Positions 54,291-62,236 of a stretch of 64,000 bases of DNA are shown in pieces. Where the stretch lies: positions 3,534,001 through 3,598,000 of the forward strand of contig NZ_AP021901.1 in assembly GCF_018325905.1 (NCBI RefSeq). Reading direction: 5' to 3'. Source of the stretch: Pseudomonas sp. St316. GTDB lineage: Bacteria; Pseudomonadota; Gammaproteobacteria; Pseudomonadales; Pseudomonadaceae. The stretch's first letter is position 1. Every line of letters begins with the position of its first letter. The notes below the pieces were generated by a model that saw nothing but the letters and a program-made list of their open reading frames with translations, did no database searches and was not told where the DNA came from. A program made the position numbers and the translations under genes.

Positions 54291-56066
54291 TCAGCGCTTG
54301 GCCACCAGTTCCTTCGGCAACTTGAAGGTCCAGAGCATGCCGCCCTGGTTGAAGTCCTTCACGCGCTTGGCCACCTCGCCGCCCCACAGTGGCACCGCAC
54401 CGCCCCAACCCGAGACCACGGAGACGTATTGCTCGCCGTCCATTTCCCAGGTGATGGGTGAGCCGAGCACGCCGGAGCCGGTCTGGAATTCCCAGACCTT
54501 TTCCCCGGTCTTGGCGTTGAATGCTTGCAGGAACCCTTCAGGCGTACCGGTGAACACCAGGTTGCCCTTGGTGGTCAGGACCCCGCCCCACAGCGGCGCG
54601 TAGTTCTTGTGGCGCCAGACTTCCTTGCCGGTCTTGGGGTCGATGGCCCGCAGCACGCCGATGTAGTCCTCGTTCAGCGGTTTGATGGTGAAGCCAGCCC
54701 CGAGGAACGCCGCGCCCTTCTTGTAGGCGATGCCTTCGTTCCAGATGTCCATGCCCCACTCGTTGGACGGCACGTAGAACAACCCGGTGTCCTGGTTGTA
54801 CGCCATCGGCATCCAGTTCTTCGCGCCGAGGAACGCCGGTGCGACGAACACCGAACTGCCCTTGGCTTCGCTGCCCGGCGCACCCGGACGGCTGGCCTCG
54901 TTGTAGATCGGCCGACCGTCCTTGTCCAGGCCAGTGGCCCAGGTGATCTTGTCGACAAACGGGAAGCCGCGGATGAACTTGCCGTTGGTGCGGTCGAGCA
55001 CGTAGAAGAAGCCGTTACGGTCGGCGGTGGCCGCCGCCTTGATGTCCTTGCCGCCTTCCTTGTAGTTGAACGAGATCAGTTCATTGACACCGTCATAGTC
55101 CCAGCCGTCGTGCGGCGTGCTCTGGAAGTGCCACTTGATGCTGCCGTCGTCCGGGTTCAGGGCCAGGCGCGACGAAGAATAGAGGTTGTCGCCAGGACGC
55201 AGGTGGGAGTTCCACGGGGCCGGGTTGCCGGTGCCAAACAGCAGCAGGTTGGTTTCCGGGTCGTAGTAGCCGCCCAGCCAAGGCGCGGCACCGCCGGTTT
55301 TCCAGAGATCGCCCGGCCAGGTCTTGCCGGCCTCGCCGCCGGAGATGCCGTTCTCGATCGCCTTGCCATCCTTGTAGACGTAGCCCATGTGGCCTTCCAC
55401 GGTCGGGCGGGTCCACAGCAGTTCGCCATTTTTCGGGTCATAGGCGCTGATCTGGCCCACCACGCCGAACTCGCCCCCAGCCACGCCGGTAATCAGCTTG
55501 CCGTTGATGACCAGCGGCGCGGCGCTGATGGAGTAGCCTTCCTTGTGGTCGGCGACCTTCTTGCTCCACACCACTTTGCCGGTGTCCTTGTTCAAGGCCA
55601 CCAGCTTGGCGTCGAGGGTGCCAAAGAACACCAGGTCGCCATACAAGGCCACGCCGCGGTTGATCACGTCGCAGCAAGGACGGATGTCATCGGGCAGGCG
55701 CGCGTCGTACTGCCACAGTTTCTTGCCCGTGCGCGCATCCACCGCGAACACCCGCGAGTAGGAGCCGGTGAGGTACATCACCCCGTCCTTGATCATCGGC
55801 TGGGCCTGCTGGCCGCGCTGCTTTTCACCGCCGAAGGAAAACGCCCAGACCGGTCGCAGGTCCTTGATGTTGTCGACGTTGAGGGTGTCAAGCGGGCTGT
55901 AGCGCTGGCCCTGGACACCCAGGCCGTTGGTCACGATTTGTTGCGGGTTTTTCGGGTCCTGGAGAATTTCCTGATCGGTCACGGCTGCAAGGGCCGAACC
56001 GGACAGCAACATGGCACTGAGCAGCAGGCTCACGGCGAAGGGTTGGCGACGTGCGGGATGACTCAT
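54291..56066 (-). CDS. pedH: Lanthanide-type PQQ-dependent alcohol dehydrogenase
   Basis: A 591-residue periplasmic quinoprotein: signal peptide ending at ALA-A (about 27), eight-bladed propeller with tryptophan docking motifs, the vicinal disulfide Cys131-Cys132 ([12 protein letters not shown]), and metal ligands Glu199 and Asn281. The catalytic region reads [12 protein letters not shown]: Asp323 is the base and Asp325 is the extra acidic residue found in lanthanide-dependent enzymes (XoxF, PedH), where calcium enzymes such as ExaA have Ser or Ala. It oxidises short-chain and phenyl alcohols and passes electrons to cytochrome c. The ATG at 56066 follows AGAGG. Confidence 0.93.
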   Translation of the reverse strand: MSHPARRQPFAVSLLLSAMLLSGSALAAVTDQEILQDPKNPQQIVTNGLGVQGQRYSPLDTLNVDNIKDLRPVWAFSFGGEKQRGQQAQPMIKDGVMYLTGSYSRVFAVDARTGKKLWQYDARLPDDIRPCCDVINRGVALYGDLVFFGTLDAKLVALNKDTGKVVWSKKVADHKEGYSISAAPLVINGKLITGVAGGEFGVVGQISAYDPKNGELLWTRPTVEGHMGYVYKDGKAIENGISGGEAGKTWPGDLWKTGGAAPWLGGYYDPETNLLLFGTGNPAPWNSHLRPGDNLYSSSRLALNPDDGSIKWHFQSTPHDGWDYDGVNELISFNYKEGGKDIKAAATADRNGFFYVLDRTNGKFIRGFPFVDKITWATGLDKDGRPIYNEASRPGAPGSEAKGSSVFVAPAFLGAKNWMPMAYNQDTGLFYVPSNEWGMDIWNEGIAYKKGAAFLGAGFTIKPLNEDYIGVLRAIDPKTGKEVWRHKNYAPLWGGVLTTKGNLVFTGTPEGFLQAFNAKTGEKVWEFQTGSGVLGSPITWEMDGEQYVSVVSGWGGAVPLWGGEVAKRVKDFNQGGMLWTFKLPKELVAKR

Positions 56067-56083
56067 GACGGCTACCTCTGCGG

Positions 56084-56091
56084 TTATTGTT
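56084..56091 (-). promoter_or_regulatory. Crc/Hfq-type motif upstream of pedH
   Basis: The coding strand reads AACAATAA, 18-25 bases before the pedH start codon, just before the ribosome binding site. Confidence 0.5.
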
Positions 56092-56170
56092 ATACCCGGG
56101 AATTTTTCCCGGTCTGCCACAGATTCTTGGGCTCGAAGCCGTTGCCAACAATTGCCCGCTGTGTTGAGTT

Positions 56171-56186
56171 TTCTAGTTCCTTGGTA
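56171..56186. promoter_or_regulatory. CCTTGGTA box upstream of pedH
   Basis: TCTAGTTCCTTGGTAC, about 105-120 bases upstream of pedH, is repeated almost exactly at 59500-59514 near pedF. A binding site for the ExaE/ErbR/AgmR-type response regulator that controls these genes in pseudomonads is the best guess. Confidence 0.6.
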
Positions 56187-56248
56187 CATACGAGAGACAA
56201 GACAGGCTCATTGTGGCGAGGATATCTACCCCGCTGGAATACAGGAGC

Positions 56249-56336
56249 CGTAGGAGCTGACGAGGCTGCGATCTTTGCCCAAACACTTGAATCTCAAGCG
56301 AAAGATCAAAAGATCGCAGCCTTCGGCAGCTCCTCC
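56249..56336. repeat. Second-class palindromic repeat (copy 2)
   Basis: TAGGAGCTGACGAGGCTGCG and its inverted partner enclose a GATCTTT...AAAGATC core; same family as 23659-23764. It lies between the pedH promoter and the end of the metallohydrolase gene. Confidence 0.85.
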
Positions 56337-56341
56337 AAAGG

Positions 56342-57271
56342 TCAGTGGTTGTCGACTCGCCTCATCTGGAGTCGCTCATACCGCGGATACAGGTGACTGA
56401 CACTGCGAATCAACTCATACCGACTCAGGCTGATCCCGGCAAAACGCTCGGGAATGGGGCTGCGGATCATCTCGGCCATGTCATCGCCCCGCGTCGCGCC
56501 GTCGCGCATCAGTTGGTCGAGCCAACCCAGGTAGTCGCGCATCTGTGCAAAGGGCCGGGCGTCGCTCGCGACCGGACCGTGGCCGGGCACGATCTGCTTC
56601 CAGGGCAAGGCCTGCAAGGTGTCCAGGTCCCTGAGCCAGACCTCCAGCCCCGGGCTGTTGGGGGTGGTCAAGGCGCGGTCGTAAAACACCAGGTCGCCGG
56701 CGAACAGCACACCCGTGGTTTCGTCGAAAATCGCCAGGTCGGCCCCGGTGTGCCCGGCCAGTTGCAACAGGCGCAGCGAGTGATCGCCCACCGTCAACGT
56801 ACCGGGGTTCAGCACCTGGGTTGGCAACACCACCTCGGTGCCGCGCATCCAGTCGCCCACCAGCCGGTACATGTTTTCCGCCAGTGCATCGCCCTGTTGC
56901 CGCAACAGGTCGGTGGTGCCCGCCAAGGCGCCAATGGGCACATTGCTGAAGGCCTGGTTGCCCAAAACGTGGTCGGGGTGATGATGGGTCAGCAGGACCT
57001 GGATCACCGGTTTATCGGTGGTCGCGGCAATGGCCTGGCGCAACGCCTCGCCGTAGCGCTTCGACGGCCCGGTGTCGATCACCACCACGCCGGCATCGGT
57101 GACGATGAACGCGGTGTTGACGATGTTGCCGCCGTTGGCCTTGGCAAAATTCTCGGTGCTGCCTTCCAGCAGCCAAGTGCCTTCGGCGATCTGCCGAGGC
57201 TTGAGTGAGTAATCGGTGGCGGACCATGCCGGCAGGCAGAGGCCAAAACAGAGCAGTAACAGCCAGCGCAT
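56342..57271 (-). CDS. Quinoprotein relay system zinc metallohydrolase (MBL fold)
   Basis: A 309-residue exported metallo-beta-lactamase-fold protein: signal peptide MRWLLLLCFGLCLPAWSA, zinc motif THHHPDHVLGN, then QLAGHTGADLAI, FAGDLVFYD and IVPGHGPVA for the remaining ligands. This subfamily occurs almost only in PQQ-dehydrogenase loci. Its substrate is unknown. It lies 18 bases downstream of the SoxYZ-like gene in the leftward pedF-binding protein-SoxYZ-like-MBL operon. Confidence 0.88.
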   Translation of the reverse strand: MRWLLLLCFGLCLPAWSATDYSLKPRQIAEGTWLLEGSTENFAKANGGNIVNTAFIVTDAGVVVIDTGPSKRYGEALRQAIAATTDKPVIQVLLTHHHPDHVLGNQAFSNVPIGALAGTTDLLRQQGDALAENMYRLVGDWMRGTEVVLPTQVLNPGTLTVGDHSLRLLQLAGHTGADLAIFDETTGVLFAGDLVFYDRALTTPNSPGLEVWLRDLDTLQALPWKQIVPGHGPVASDARPFAQMRDYLGWLDQLMRDGATRGDDMAEMIRSPIPERFAGISLSRYELIRSVSHLYPRYERLQMRRVDNH

Positions 57272-57289
57272 GACACGCTCCTTTTATGT

Positions 57290-58045
57290 TCAGGGAATGG
57301 CCGCCTCGAACTCGTTGCCACTGTTGTCGCGCAGCACCAGGCGGGTCTGGCCCGGGCCTCGGATGTCGAAGCCCAGGTTGGGGTTTTCACTGACTGCCGG
57401 GAACAGCGCCAGGCGCGCCAGCACCTGGCCGTCGGCGTCCAGCAGTTGTGCCTGGTTGAGGAAAAACTCCGGGATGCCGCTCACCAGGCCGTTATCCATC
57501 GGATGAGCCACCTGCAGGCGCAGGCGGCTCGATTCGCCGCGGGGATAGCGGGCACCCAACACCTCGCCCAGGTGGTCCTCCCAACCCGGCTGGGTGCGCA
57601 CCACGCTGGGCGCGGTGCAGCCGCCACCGGCCGCGTCGATCAGGGTCGAGCCGACGTGCCACAGGCCATCGCGGGTCTGCACGGCGGCACGCAACGGCGT
57701 CGCTTGCTCGATGCGAATGCGGATCGACAGCCAGGGCAACACTCGCTCCCCTGGTTGGAAGTCGACGATTTTCGGCAACGGGTTCAGTTCGGCCCAGGCC
57801 AGCACCCGCAGAACGTCACCGGTGAAGGCACGGGCGTCGATTTCCAGTGGCACCTGGCGTGCGTCTTCAGCAAAGGGGGGCGCCAGCAGCCGCACCCGAT
57901 CATCGAACACGAACGGCGCGTCCCCCAGCAATTGCTTGTGATAAAAGGCCCACATCACCGACGGCACCGGGTCCTTTCCTGGTTCGACTGCCACCGCCAG
58001 CCACGGCAGGCACCACAACAGCAGGCCATACGCTCGCCAGTTCAT
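57290..58045 (-). CDS. Quinoprotein-associated SoxYZ-like carrier protein
   Basis: A 251-residue exported protein: short signal peptide ending at LAVAVEP, an N-terminal SoxY-like part with PSVMWAFYHKQLLGDAPFVF and a conserved cysteine in DAAGGGCTAPS (the position of the SoxY swinging-arm cysteine, here not at the C-terminus), then a SoxZ-like beta-sandwich. AGGAG precedes the ATG at 58045. In Sox systems the pair carries sulfur intermediates; in PQQ loci the cargo is unknown, and the adjacent MBL protein is its probable partner. Confidence 0.85.
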   Translation of the reverse strand: MNWRAYGLLLWCLPWLAVAVEPGKDPVPSVMWAFYHKQLLGDAPFVFDDRVRLLAPPFAEDARQVPLEIDARAFTGDVLRVLAWAELNPLPKIVDFQPGERVLPWLSIRIRIEQATPLRAAVQTRDGLWHVGSTLIDAAGGGCTAPSVVRTQPGWEDHLGEVLGARYPRGESSRLRLQVAHPMDNGLVSGIPEFFLNQAQLLDADGQVLARLALFPAVSENPNLGFDIRGPGQTRLVLRDNSGNEFEAAIP

Positions 58046-58055
58046 CCCTGCGCTC

Positions 58056-58931
58056 CTATTGGTACATTTCAGGTACTTCGTAGCGCAGGCCATAGCGGGC
58101 ATACACCGCTTTGATGCTGCCGTCGCGGATCAAACCTTCCAGTGCCTCTTCCACCGCATAGGCCAACTGACGGTTGCTTTCATGCACCGCCATGCCGATT
58201 TCCCAACGTTGCTTGCCCATGTTCGGGTAGGCATTTTCCGCCAGCGCCAGTTGCGGATCGGCAGCCTCGTGCACCTGCCAATCGATTTCCCCGCGCATGG
58301 CCATGACGGCGTCCACCTCCCCGGCCTGCATGGCCTTGAAGGCCTGGCTGACACCGGGGTAGTGGTGGGTCTTGGTACTGAGCATGCCGTTGAACACTGA
58401 CGTCAGGTAAAACGACGGCACGCTGTCGACTTCGACGCCAATGGGGTGCTGCTGGAACACCGCGACACTGCCTACCGAATCCAACCGGCGCCGGTCATAC
58501 GCCACCTGCCAGCACTCCTGCTGGTAAGGCCCGAACATCACCACCTGGGCATTTTCCAGCTCGCCGACGTCGTTGCGCTTTTGCACGTAGTCGTGATCGT
58601 ACGGGACACGCATCATCAAGTCGGCCAATTGCCGCTCGTGCAGCGGGCTGCTGCGCCAGATATAGTCGCGCAGATCGTCATCGAGCTTCTCGCCGGGCGG
58701 CGCCCAGATCAATTGCAGGCGCACGCCAAGCGCTTTGGCCAGGGCTTGCGCCAACTCCACGTCCACCCCCCTGGGTTGGCCATGGTCTTCGAAACTGTAG
58801 GGCGCAAAGTCCTTGTACACCGCCACCTTCAGTTCGCCGGCGGCGATCATCTGATCGTAGCTGCGCACCTGCGCCTGCACCGTTTGCCCCCACAGCAGCA
58901 GGCTGCACATTACCCATGCGAACAGGCGCAT
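58056..58931 (-). CDS. Quinoprotein-associated periplasmic binding protein (MxaJ-like)
   Basis: A 291-residue family 3 solute-binding protein with signal peptide (MRLFAWVMCSLLLWGQTVQA). YDQMIAAGELKVAVYKDFAP and GVDVELAQALAKALGVRLQL are the typical lobe-1 start, and RWEIGMAVHESNRQLAYAVE lies in lobe 2. Such proteins in methanol and ethanol dehydrogenase loci (MxaJ, XoxJ, PedG-type) are thought to help the apo-quinoprotein mature rather than feed an ABC transporter; none is encoded next to it in this operon. It begins 5 bases after the pedF stop. Confidence 0.88.
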   Translation of the reverse strand: MRLFAWVMCSLLLWGQTVQAQVRSYDQMIAAGELKVAVYKDFAPYSFEDHGQPRGVDVELAQALAKALGVRLQLIWAPPGEKLDDDLRDYIWRSSPLHERQLADLMMRVPYDHDYVQKRNDVGELENAQVVMFGPYQQECWQVAYDRRRLDSVGSVAVFQQHPIGVEVDSVPSFYLTSVFNGMLSTKTHHYPGVSQAFKAMQAGEVDAVMAMRGEIDWQVHEAADPQLALAENAYPNMGKQRWEIGMAVHESNRQLAYAVEEALEGLIRDGSIKAVYARYGLRYEVPEMYQ

Positions 58932-58936
58932 GGCGA

Positions 58937-59398
58937 TCACTCCTCGACGTGCACGCTGTCGAGATAGGTGCGCACCGCCCACAAGGCCTCCTGGCTCAGG
59001 TAGTCGGCCATTTTCGGCATGTAGACCCGGCCGTCGCGCACCGCACCGTGACGCACGCGCTCGACAAACCATTCATCGCCGGCGTCGGCGGCGTCGAGCA
59101 TGCGCAGGTCCGGGGCGATCCCGCCCGACTTGGCTTCCAGGCCATGGCAGGCCGCGCAGTTCTGGTTGTAGGCCGATGAGCCGATCTCCAATGCCCGGTC
59201 GTGTTCGGGCGAGGTGCGATAAGGGTTCACCGTGGCCCAGCCATCACCGTCCAAGGCGACACCGGTGTCCTTGATTGGGGTCAGGCCCTTGGTTTCCACT
59301 GCCTGGGGCACTACGTTGCCATGAGCCCATGCGGAGCCTGCGCCGGTCAGCCCCATCAGCAGTGCGGTAGCGATGATGGCGTTGCGTTTTGTTGTCAT
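58937..59398 (-). CDS. pedF: Cytochrome c550 electron acceptor (PedF/ExaB type)
   Basis: A 153-residue periplasmic monoheme cytochrome c: signal peptide ending at SAWA-H, heme site CAACH (81-85) and axial methionine in YMPKMADYL. It accepts electrons from the quinoprotein alcohol dehydrogenases and passes them to the terminal oxidase. It heads the leftward operon with the binding protein, SoxYZ-like and MBL genes. The promoter region upstream (59399-59520) carries a CCTTGGTA box, and the remnant of a calcium-type quinoprotein gene lies just beyond it in the divergent direction. Confidence 0.92.
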   Translation of the reverse strand: MTTKRNAIIATALLMGLTGAGSAWAHGNVVPQAVETKGLTPIKDTGVALDGDGWATVNPYRTSPEHDRALEIGSSAYNQNCAACHGLEAKSGGIAPDLRMLDAADAGDEWFVERVRHGAVRDGRVYMPKMADYLSQEALWAVRTYLDSVHVEE

Positions 59399-59499
59399 TG
59401 TTATGCCCTCTGGATTACACGCAAGACCTCTTTACAGAGGCCGTACCGTCATCTTAGGAACCCCTTGTCGCCAGCCGAATGCTGCTTTGGTGGCCGCGT

Positions 59500-59514
59500 T
59501 CTAGTTCCTTGGTA
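59500..59514. promoter_or_regulatory. CCTTGGTA box between pedF and the lost quinoprotein gene
   Basis: TCTAGTTCCTTGGTA is identical over 15 bases to the box upstream of pedH at 56171-56185. It lies about 100 bases upstream of pedF in the former divergent promoter. Confidence 0.6.
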
Positions 59515-59586
59515 GCAGGCCATCCGACGCAGGTCGTAAAGACCGGCGGTTCGGGAACGCTTCCCGGCAAGGGCGGGACTTTTTCC

Positions 59587-59660
59587 GTACGAGCTGACCA
59601 AGCCCATGGCCCAGGGTGGTTCGTTCTGGGTGTTCAAGATGCCGAGTTGGGATAAGGCAA
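59587..59660 (+). pseudogene. 3' remnant of a calcium-type quinoprotein gene (exaA/pedE)
   Basis: The plus strand encodes ELTKPMAQGGSFWVFKMPSW followed by DKATAQ, which matches the extreme C-terminus of ExaA/PedE (P. aeruginosa ExaA ends LTRPVAQGGSFWVFKLPSW). It does not match the pedH product of this window, which ends [20 protein letters not shown]. Upstream of about 59587 the homology ends abruptly, and downstream the frame runs into a REPIN with no early stop. The position divergent from pedF is that of exaA in intact loci. It is a deletion remnant, not a gene. Confidence 0.8.
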
Positions 59661-59698
59661 CGGCGCAGAAACAACCTCTGACCAGCACCCCATCCCCT

Positions 59699-59788
59699 AT
59701 GGGAGCGAGCTTGCTCGCGATGACGGCAGCACATCCAATACTGAGGTTGACTGAACCACCGCTATCGCGGGCAAGCTCGCTCCCACAG
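59699..59788. repeat. REPIN beside the quinoprotein remnant
   Basis: A standard inverted REP pair about 40 bases after the remnant. REP sequences may have helped the deletion, but this is inference. Confidence 0.85.
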
Positions 59789-59943
59789 CGGGGCTCCGAG
59801 GTTTCCAGGTTCTGGGACGATCAACCCCGATCAAACTCAGGATCAGCAGAAACGGCAGCAGCAGTGCCTTGAGAATCCGCACGGTCTGTCCCTCCTGGTC
59901 AATGACGATGCCTTGCATGCTAAAACCCGGGCCGCCAAGGTGA

Positions 59944-59961
59944 GTTACTACCTTGGTACTG
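59944..59961 (+). promoter_or_regulatory. CCTTGGTA-type box upstream of the PQQ-ABC operon
   Basis: TTACTACCTTGGTACTGC (near 59945-59962) shares its core with the boxes at pedH and pedF and matches 16 of 18 bases of the sequence near 63916-63933 at the window end. It lies about 80 bases upstream of the binding-protein start. Confidence 0.55.
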
Positions 59962-60037
59962 CACCGGCGGTACTTTCTGCATATTTCCCCATGACCCTGG
60001 GCTTCCTATGCTGGCGCTACCTGCAATGGAGGATGTC

Positions 60038-61204
60038 ATGCGCCGGCTCGTCAGTTACGCCCTGGTTTCTCTGCTGGCAGCGGCAACCGCTCACGCGGGC
60101 GATGCCACGCCGCTGCAAGTGCACATCGGCTACCTGGGTTATCGTCCCGATCCGGGCCCGTTGCTGTCCAACGTCATTGCCGAACCGGCCGATGCCGGGT
60201 TGCGCGGTGCTGAACTGGCGATCGTCGACAGCAACAGCACCGGGCGTTTTCTCAAGCACGACTACCGCTTGGAAAGCGCCAGCGTCGACACGCCCGAAGC
60301 GCTGCTCCAGGCCGCCCGAGCCCAACACGACCAGGGCCTGCGGTTGTTCGTGGTCAACGCACCGGCCACCAGCCTGCGCCAACTCAGCGCCGCCCTGCCC
60401 GACAGCCTGCTGTTCAACGCCGGTAGCCCCGACGACAGCCTGCGCACCACCGACTGCCTGGGCAACGTGCTGCACAGCCTGCCCGACCGCGCCATGCTCG
60501 CCGATGCCCTGGTGCAGTTCAGCGTCGTGCGTAAATGGCAGCGAGCCTTGCTGATCGTCGGCCAGACGCCCGAGGACCAGGCCTATGCCGCCGCATTGCG
60601 CCGGGCCATGAAACGCTTCGGCATGAAGATCGTCGCCGAGAAAGCCTGGCAGTTCGACAACGACCAGCGCCGCAGCGCCCAGGCGGACATGCCGCTGTTC
60701 ACCCAGACCGCCGAGTATGACGTGGTGCTGGTGGCCGACGAGCGCGGCGACTTCGGCGAATACCTGCCCTACCAGACCTGGTACCCGCGTCCAGTGGCCG
60801 GCACCCAAGGGCTGACGCCCACCGGCTGGCACAAGACCGTGGAAACCTACGGCGCGGCGCAACTGCAAAAACGCTTCGAAGCCCTGGCCGGACGCTGGAT
60901 GAACGACCGCGATTTCGCCGCCTGGATTGCCGTGCGCAGCATCGCCAGCGCCGTGAGCAAATTACGTCAGGCCGACCCGCTCGCCATCCGCCAACTGGCC
61001 CTCAGCGACCAGTTGCCCCTGGACGGATTCAAAGGTCGCAAGCTCAGCTACCGGCCCTGGAACGGCCAGTTGCGCCAACCGATTCCTCTGGTCCAGCCAC
61101 GGGCACTGGTCAGCACCTCGCCCCAGGACGGTTTTCTGCACCCCTCCAATGAAATGGACAGCCTGGGCTATGACCAGCCCGAAGTGAGCTGCCGTTACCC
61201 CTGA
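60038..61204 (+). CDS. PQQ-catabolism-associated ABC substrate-binding protein
   Basis: A 388-residue exported protein: signal peptide ending at TAHA-G, then a branched-chain-type binding fold (VHIGYLGYRPDPGPL, RLFVVNAPATSLRQLSAALP, KWQRALLIVGQTPEDQAYAA). This subfamily is restricted to PQQ-alcohol loci and is encoded with a beta-propeller and an ABC-2-type transporter, as here. GGAGG lies 5-6 bases before the ATG at 60038; an earlier ATG at 60008 lacks a ribosome binding site. Its ligand is unknown. Confidence 0.88.
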   Translation: MRRLVSYALVSLLAAATAHAGDATPLQVHIGYLGYRPDPGPLLSNVIAEPADAGLRGAELAIVDSNSTGRFLKHDYRLESASVDTPEALLQAARAQHDQGLRLFVVNAPATSLRQLSAALPDSLLFNAGSPDDSLRTTDCLGNVLHSLPDRAMLADALVQFSVVRKWQRALLIVGQTPEDQAYAAALRRAMKRFGMKIVAEKAWQFDNDQRRSAQADMPLFTQTAEYDVVLVADERGDFGEYLPYQTWYPRPVAGTQGLTPTGWHKTVETYGAAQLQKRFEALAGRWMNDRDFAAWIAVRSIASAVSKLRQADPLAIRQLALSDQLPLDGFKGRKLSYRPWNGQLRQPIPLVQPRALVSTSPQDGFLHPSNEMDSLGYDQPEVSCRYP

Positions 61205-61209
61205 TCGAT

Positions 61210-61220
61210 AACAACAATAA
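61210..61220 (+). promoter_or_regulatory. Crc/Hfq-type motif upstream of the beta-propeller gene
   Basis: AACAACAATAA holds two overlapping AAnAAnAA matches immediately before the AAGGA ribosome binding site. Confidence 0.55.
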
Positions 61221-61231
61221 GGAAAACCGCC

Positions 61232-62236
61232 ATGCGCCGCTCCCTGACTTACCCAGCCCGGCTCTGCCCAACCCGGTTATGCAAAGCCCTCGCCCTGGGC
61301 GCAGCGTTGCTTGCCGCCGGCCCCGCCGCCGCCAGCATTGCCTGGGTCTCCAACGAAAAAGACAACAGCCTGAGCCTGATCGACATGCAGAGCCTGGAAG
61401 TCATCGAAACCCTGCCGGTGGGCCAGCGCCCCCGAGGCCTGCTGCTGTCCCACGACAATCGCCTGCTGTACATCTGCGCCAGCGACTCGGACCGGGTCCA
61501 GGTGATGGACGTCGCCACCCGCAAGATCATCAAGGAACTGCCCTCCGGCAAGGACCCGGAACAATTCGCCCTGCACCCCAACGACCGTTGGCTGTATGTG
61601 TCCAACGAAGACGATGCGCTGGTGACGGTGATCGATACCCAGACCTCCGAAGTCCTGGGCCAGATCGGCGTGGGTGTCGAACCCGAAGGCATGGCCGTCA
61701 GCCCCGACGGCAAATGGGCGGTCAACACCAGTGAAACCACGAACATGCTGCACTGGATCGACACCAGCACCCAGACCCTGGCCGACAGCACCCTGGTGGA
61801 CCAGCGGCCACGTTTCGTCGAGTTCAATCGCGACGGTACGCAGCTCTGGGCCTCGGCGGAGATCGGCGGCACGTTGACCGTGCTCGACGTGGCAACGCGC
61901 AAGATCCTCAAGACCCTGACGTTCCAGATCAAGGGCGTGCACCCGGACAAAGTCCAGCCGGTGGGCATCAAGCTCAGCGCCGACGGCGCGCTGGCGTTCG
62001 TCGCCCTGGGCCCGGCCAACCATGTGGCGGTGATCGACGCCAAAACCTTCGAAGTGCTGGATTACCTGCTGGTGGGTCGGCGGGTCTGGCAACTGGCGTT
62101 CACCCCGGACCAGCGTCAACTGCTGGCGACCAATGGGGTAAGCGGCGATGTCTCGGTGATCGACGTGCAGAGCCGTAAGGTCCTGAAGTCGGTGAAAGTC
62201 GGACGCTACCCTTGGGGCGTGGTGGTCACGCCATGA
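61232..62236 (+). CDS. PQQ-associated YVTN beta-propeller protein
   Basis: A 334-residue exported protein with signal peptide ending near AAGPAAA and seven YVTN repeats such as NSLSLIDMQSLEVIETLPVG, RVQVMDVATRKIIKELPSGK, and NHVAVIDAKTFEVLDYLLVG. It forms a propeller and is of the type found only with PQQ-dependent alcohol catabolism. Its stop codon overlaps the start of the ATPase gene (ATGA at 62233-62236), so translation is coupled. Function is unknown; a periplasmic partner of the transporter is likely. Confidence 0.9.
   Translation: MRRSLTYPARLCPTRLCKALALGAALLAAGPAAASIAWVSNEKDNSLSLIDMQSLEVIETLPVGQRPRGLLLSHDNRLLYICASDSDRVQVMDVATRKIIKELPSGKDPEQFALHPNDRWLYVSNEDDALVTVIDTQTSEVLGQIGVGVEPEGMAVSPDGKWAVNTSETTNMLHWIDTSTQTLADSTLVDQRPRFVEFNRDGTQLWASAEIGGTLTVLDVATRKILKTLTFQIKGVHPDKVQPVGIKLSADGALAFVALGPANHVAVIDAKTFEVLDYLLVGRRVWQLAFTPDQRQLLATNGVSGDVSVIDVQSRKVLKSVKVGRYPWGVVVTP

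Larger units (their letters stand above)
59399..60037. other. 640-bp rearranged intergenic region between pedF and the PQQ-ABC genes
   Basis: From left to right: pedF promoter side, CCTTGGTA box (59500-59514), a short stretch without likeness to anything, the exaA/pedE 3' remnant (about 59587-59660), a REPIN (59699-59788), and a second box (59944-59961) ahead of the binding-protein gene. No complete gene is present. Confidence 0.75.

Noticed and set aside
54525..56396. Long plus-strand open frame opposite pedH
   Set aside because: Antisense shadow; no domains, and pedH has signal peptide, metal ligands and ribosome binding site.
59697..59918. Minus-strand small frame with a hydrophobic helix (MQGIVIDQEGQTVRILKA...)
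   Set aside because: The first 35 residues could be a small membrane peptide, but the ribosome binding site is weak and the frame runs through a REPIN. Not enough support to call a gene.
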